From Deltaproteobacteria bacterium (GTDB lineage Bacteria; Myxococcota_A; UBA9160; UBA4427): 64,000 nt of DNA. Positions 63,297 to 64,000 of the stretch are shown here, in pieces. Both the position numbers and the translations under genes were made by a program. Numbering within the stretch: position 1 is the first letter of the stretch; each line of letters opens with the position of its first letter. The notes beneath the pieces were generated by a model. That model did no database searches and was not told where the DNA came from. It worked only from the letters and a program-made list of their open reading frames with translations. The stretch is from NCBI GenBank assembly GCA_016713665.1, contig JADJOR010000009.1, positions 372,001 to 436,000 on the forward strand, read 5' to 3'.

Positions 63297-64000
63297 CGCG
63301 CGCGCTCGCGGGGCCCCAGGACAGCATGGGTCACCCACCATTCCTGGCCGCCGCGGAAGCCGAAGAGCTCCGAGCAGGCCAGGAAGAAGATCCGCCAGCG
63401 CTGGAGCCAGAGCTCTTCCTGGCCCGCACCGTAGGTCGCGCGCAGGATCGGGAGCGCCTCGCGCCGCCTCCGGTCGAGATTCGCGAGCCAGGCGTCGCTC
63501 GTCTTCTGATAGTGGACGCCGCTCACGCAGAAGCGCCGCCGGACCGCGAGGTCGTCCTGGAAGGCGAGCAGCCAGTCGTCCGAGGGCATCATGCCGCCGG
63601 TGAAGAAATAGCGGCCCATCCAGTCGTCTTCGCCCTCGGTCGTGTAGGGATAGGCGGCGCTCTTGTGGGCGAAGTGGTGGACGAAGAGGAGCCCCTTCGG
63701 ATCGAGCCAGCCGGCGATGCGGGCGAGCAGGGCGCCGTGGTTGCGGACGTGCTCGAACATCTCGACGGAGACGATCCGATCGAAGCGGCCCTCGGCGTCG
63801 AAGACGTTGACGTCGGCGGTCACGACCTCGAGGTTCCCGATCGCGTCGCGATCGGCTCGTCGCCGGATGAACTCGGCCTGGCTCTTCGAGTTCGAGACCG
63901 CGAGCAGCCGGCTCTTCGGATATCGCTTCGCCGCCCAGAGCGAGAAGGATCCCCAGCCACAGCCGAGATCGAGGATCCGCTGTCCGTCCTCGAGCGCCGC
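63293..64000 (-). CDS. CMAS/CFA-type SAM methyltransferase (5' end outside window)
   Basis: The frame is open to the window edge, so the N-terminus is missing; 235 residues are visible. Motif I ILDLGCGWGSFSLWAA begins about residue 9 of the visible part, followed by VSNSKSQAEFI, SVEMFEHVRNHG and the C-terminal TYGAGQEELWLQRWRIFFLACSELF segment. It differs from the methyltransferase at 60 kb and belongs to the same four-gene minus-strand operon. Confidence 0.9.
   Translation of the reverse strand, partial: AALEDGQRILDLGCGWGSFSLWAAKRYPKSRLLAVSNSKSQAEFIRRRADRDAIGNLEVVTADVNVFDAEGRFDRIVSVEMFEHVRNHGALLARIAGWLDPKGLLFVHHFAHKSAAYPYTTEGEDDWMGRYFFTGGMMPSDDWLLAFQDDLAVRRRFCVSGVHYQKTSDAWLANLDRRRREALPILRATYGAGQEELWLQRWRIFFLACSELFGFRGGQEWWVTHAVLGPRERAR

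Overview
The window is very GC-rich (third codon positions are almost all G or C) and tightly packed with about 60 genes, many joined by 4-base start/stop overlaps. Three secreted proteins end in PEP-CTERM-like sorting tails, and two of these carry CSLREA motifs and long beta-helix regions. There is also a CHAT/ECF-sigma locus, and many lipid- or terpenoid-type catabolic enzymes (LLM flavin monooxygenases, a Baeyer-Villiger-type monooxygenase, CaiB/BaiF CoA-transferase, MaoC, SnoaL-like proteins). Together these suggest a free-living Gram-negative bacterium of a deltaproteobacterial-type lineage (Myxococcota/Desulfobacterota/Binatota-like). This placement is inference; no rRNA is present.

Layout. 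0-8.4 kb: a truncated CHAT protease facing an anti-sigma-like membrane protein and its ECF sigma factor, a PEP-CTERM beta-helix protein, a DUF420 membrane protein, an LLM oxidoreductase and an SH3 protein. 8.6-18.8 kb: an unassigned enzyme set. It has a DXS-like TPP enzyme, an SDR and an ATP-grasp ligase in one operon, and diverging from it a second operon with a degenerate ATP-grasp protein, an intact ATP-grasp ligase and a VOC protein. Two SAM methyltransferases flank these. 18.9-25 kb: a second CSLREA/PEP-CTERM protein, an HD-domain protein coupled to an MFS transporter, and an alcohol dehydrogenase. 25.2-26.1 kb: a decayed HEPN-MNT toxin-antitoxin pair next to tRNA-Asn. 26.2-32.5 kb: greA, a CPBP protease, RidA, RarD, a double-domain CoA-transferase and a SnoaL-like protein.

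32.7-37.2 kb: a six-gene overlapping operon, purE-purK-alpha/beta hydrolase-split xdhC-mocA-like. 37.2-43.2 kb: a third PEP-CTERM protein, a 146-bp stretch bounded by 28-bp inverted repeats, an unrecognised 492-residue Cys-containing protein preceded by six 11-bp tandem repeats, MaoC, MFS, and a phosphofructokinase with PPi-type residues. 43.5-53 kb: lipoproteins, an S9 peptidase, two amidohydrolases, an LLM oxidoreductase, a SnoaL-like protein and a sterol-desaturase-type protein. 53-64 kb: a Fic protein with a clear autoregulatory-looking promoter, a BVMO, a patatin, an alpha/beta hydrolase, a GST and an SDR. It ends in a four-gene lipid-methylation operon (CMAS-type methyltransferase, FAD protein, DUF1365, second CMAS-type methyltransferase). 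The last of these carries a one-base frameshift.

No CRISPR array, rRNA, complete insertion sequence or phage genes were seen. The observations most worth following up are the 8.6-18.8 kb enzyme set with its apparently inactive ATP-grasp partner, the 28-bp inverted-repeat element at 38.15 kb, and the unrecognised Cys-containing protein.
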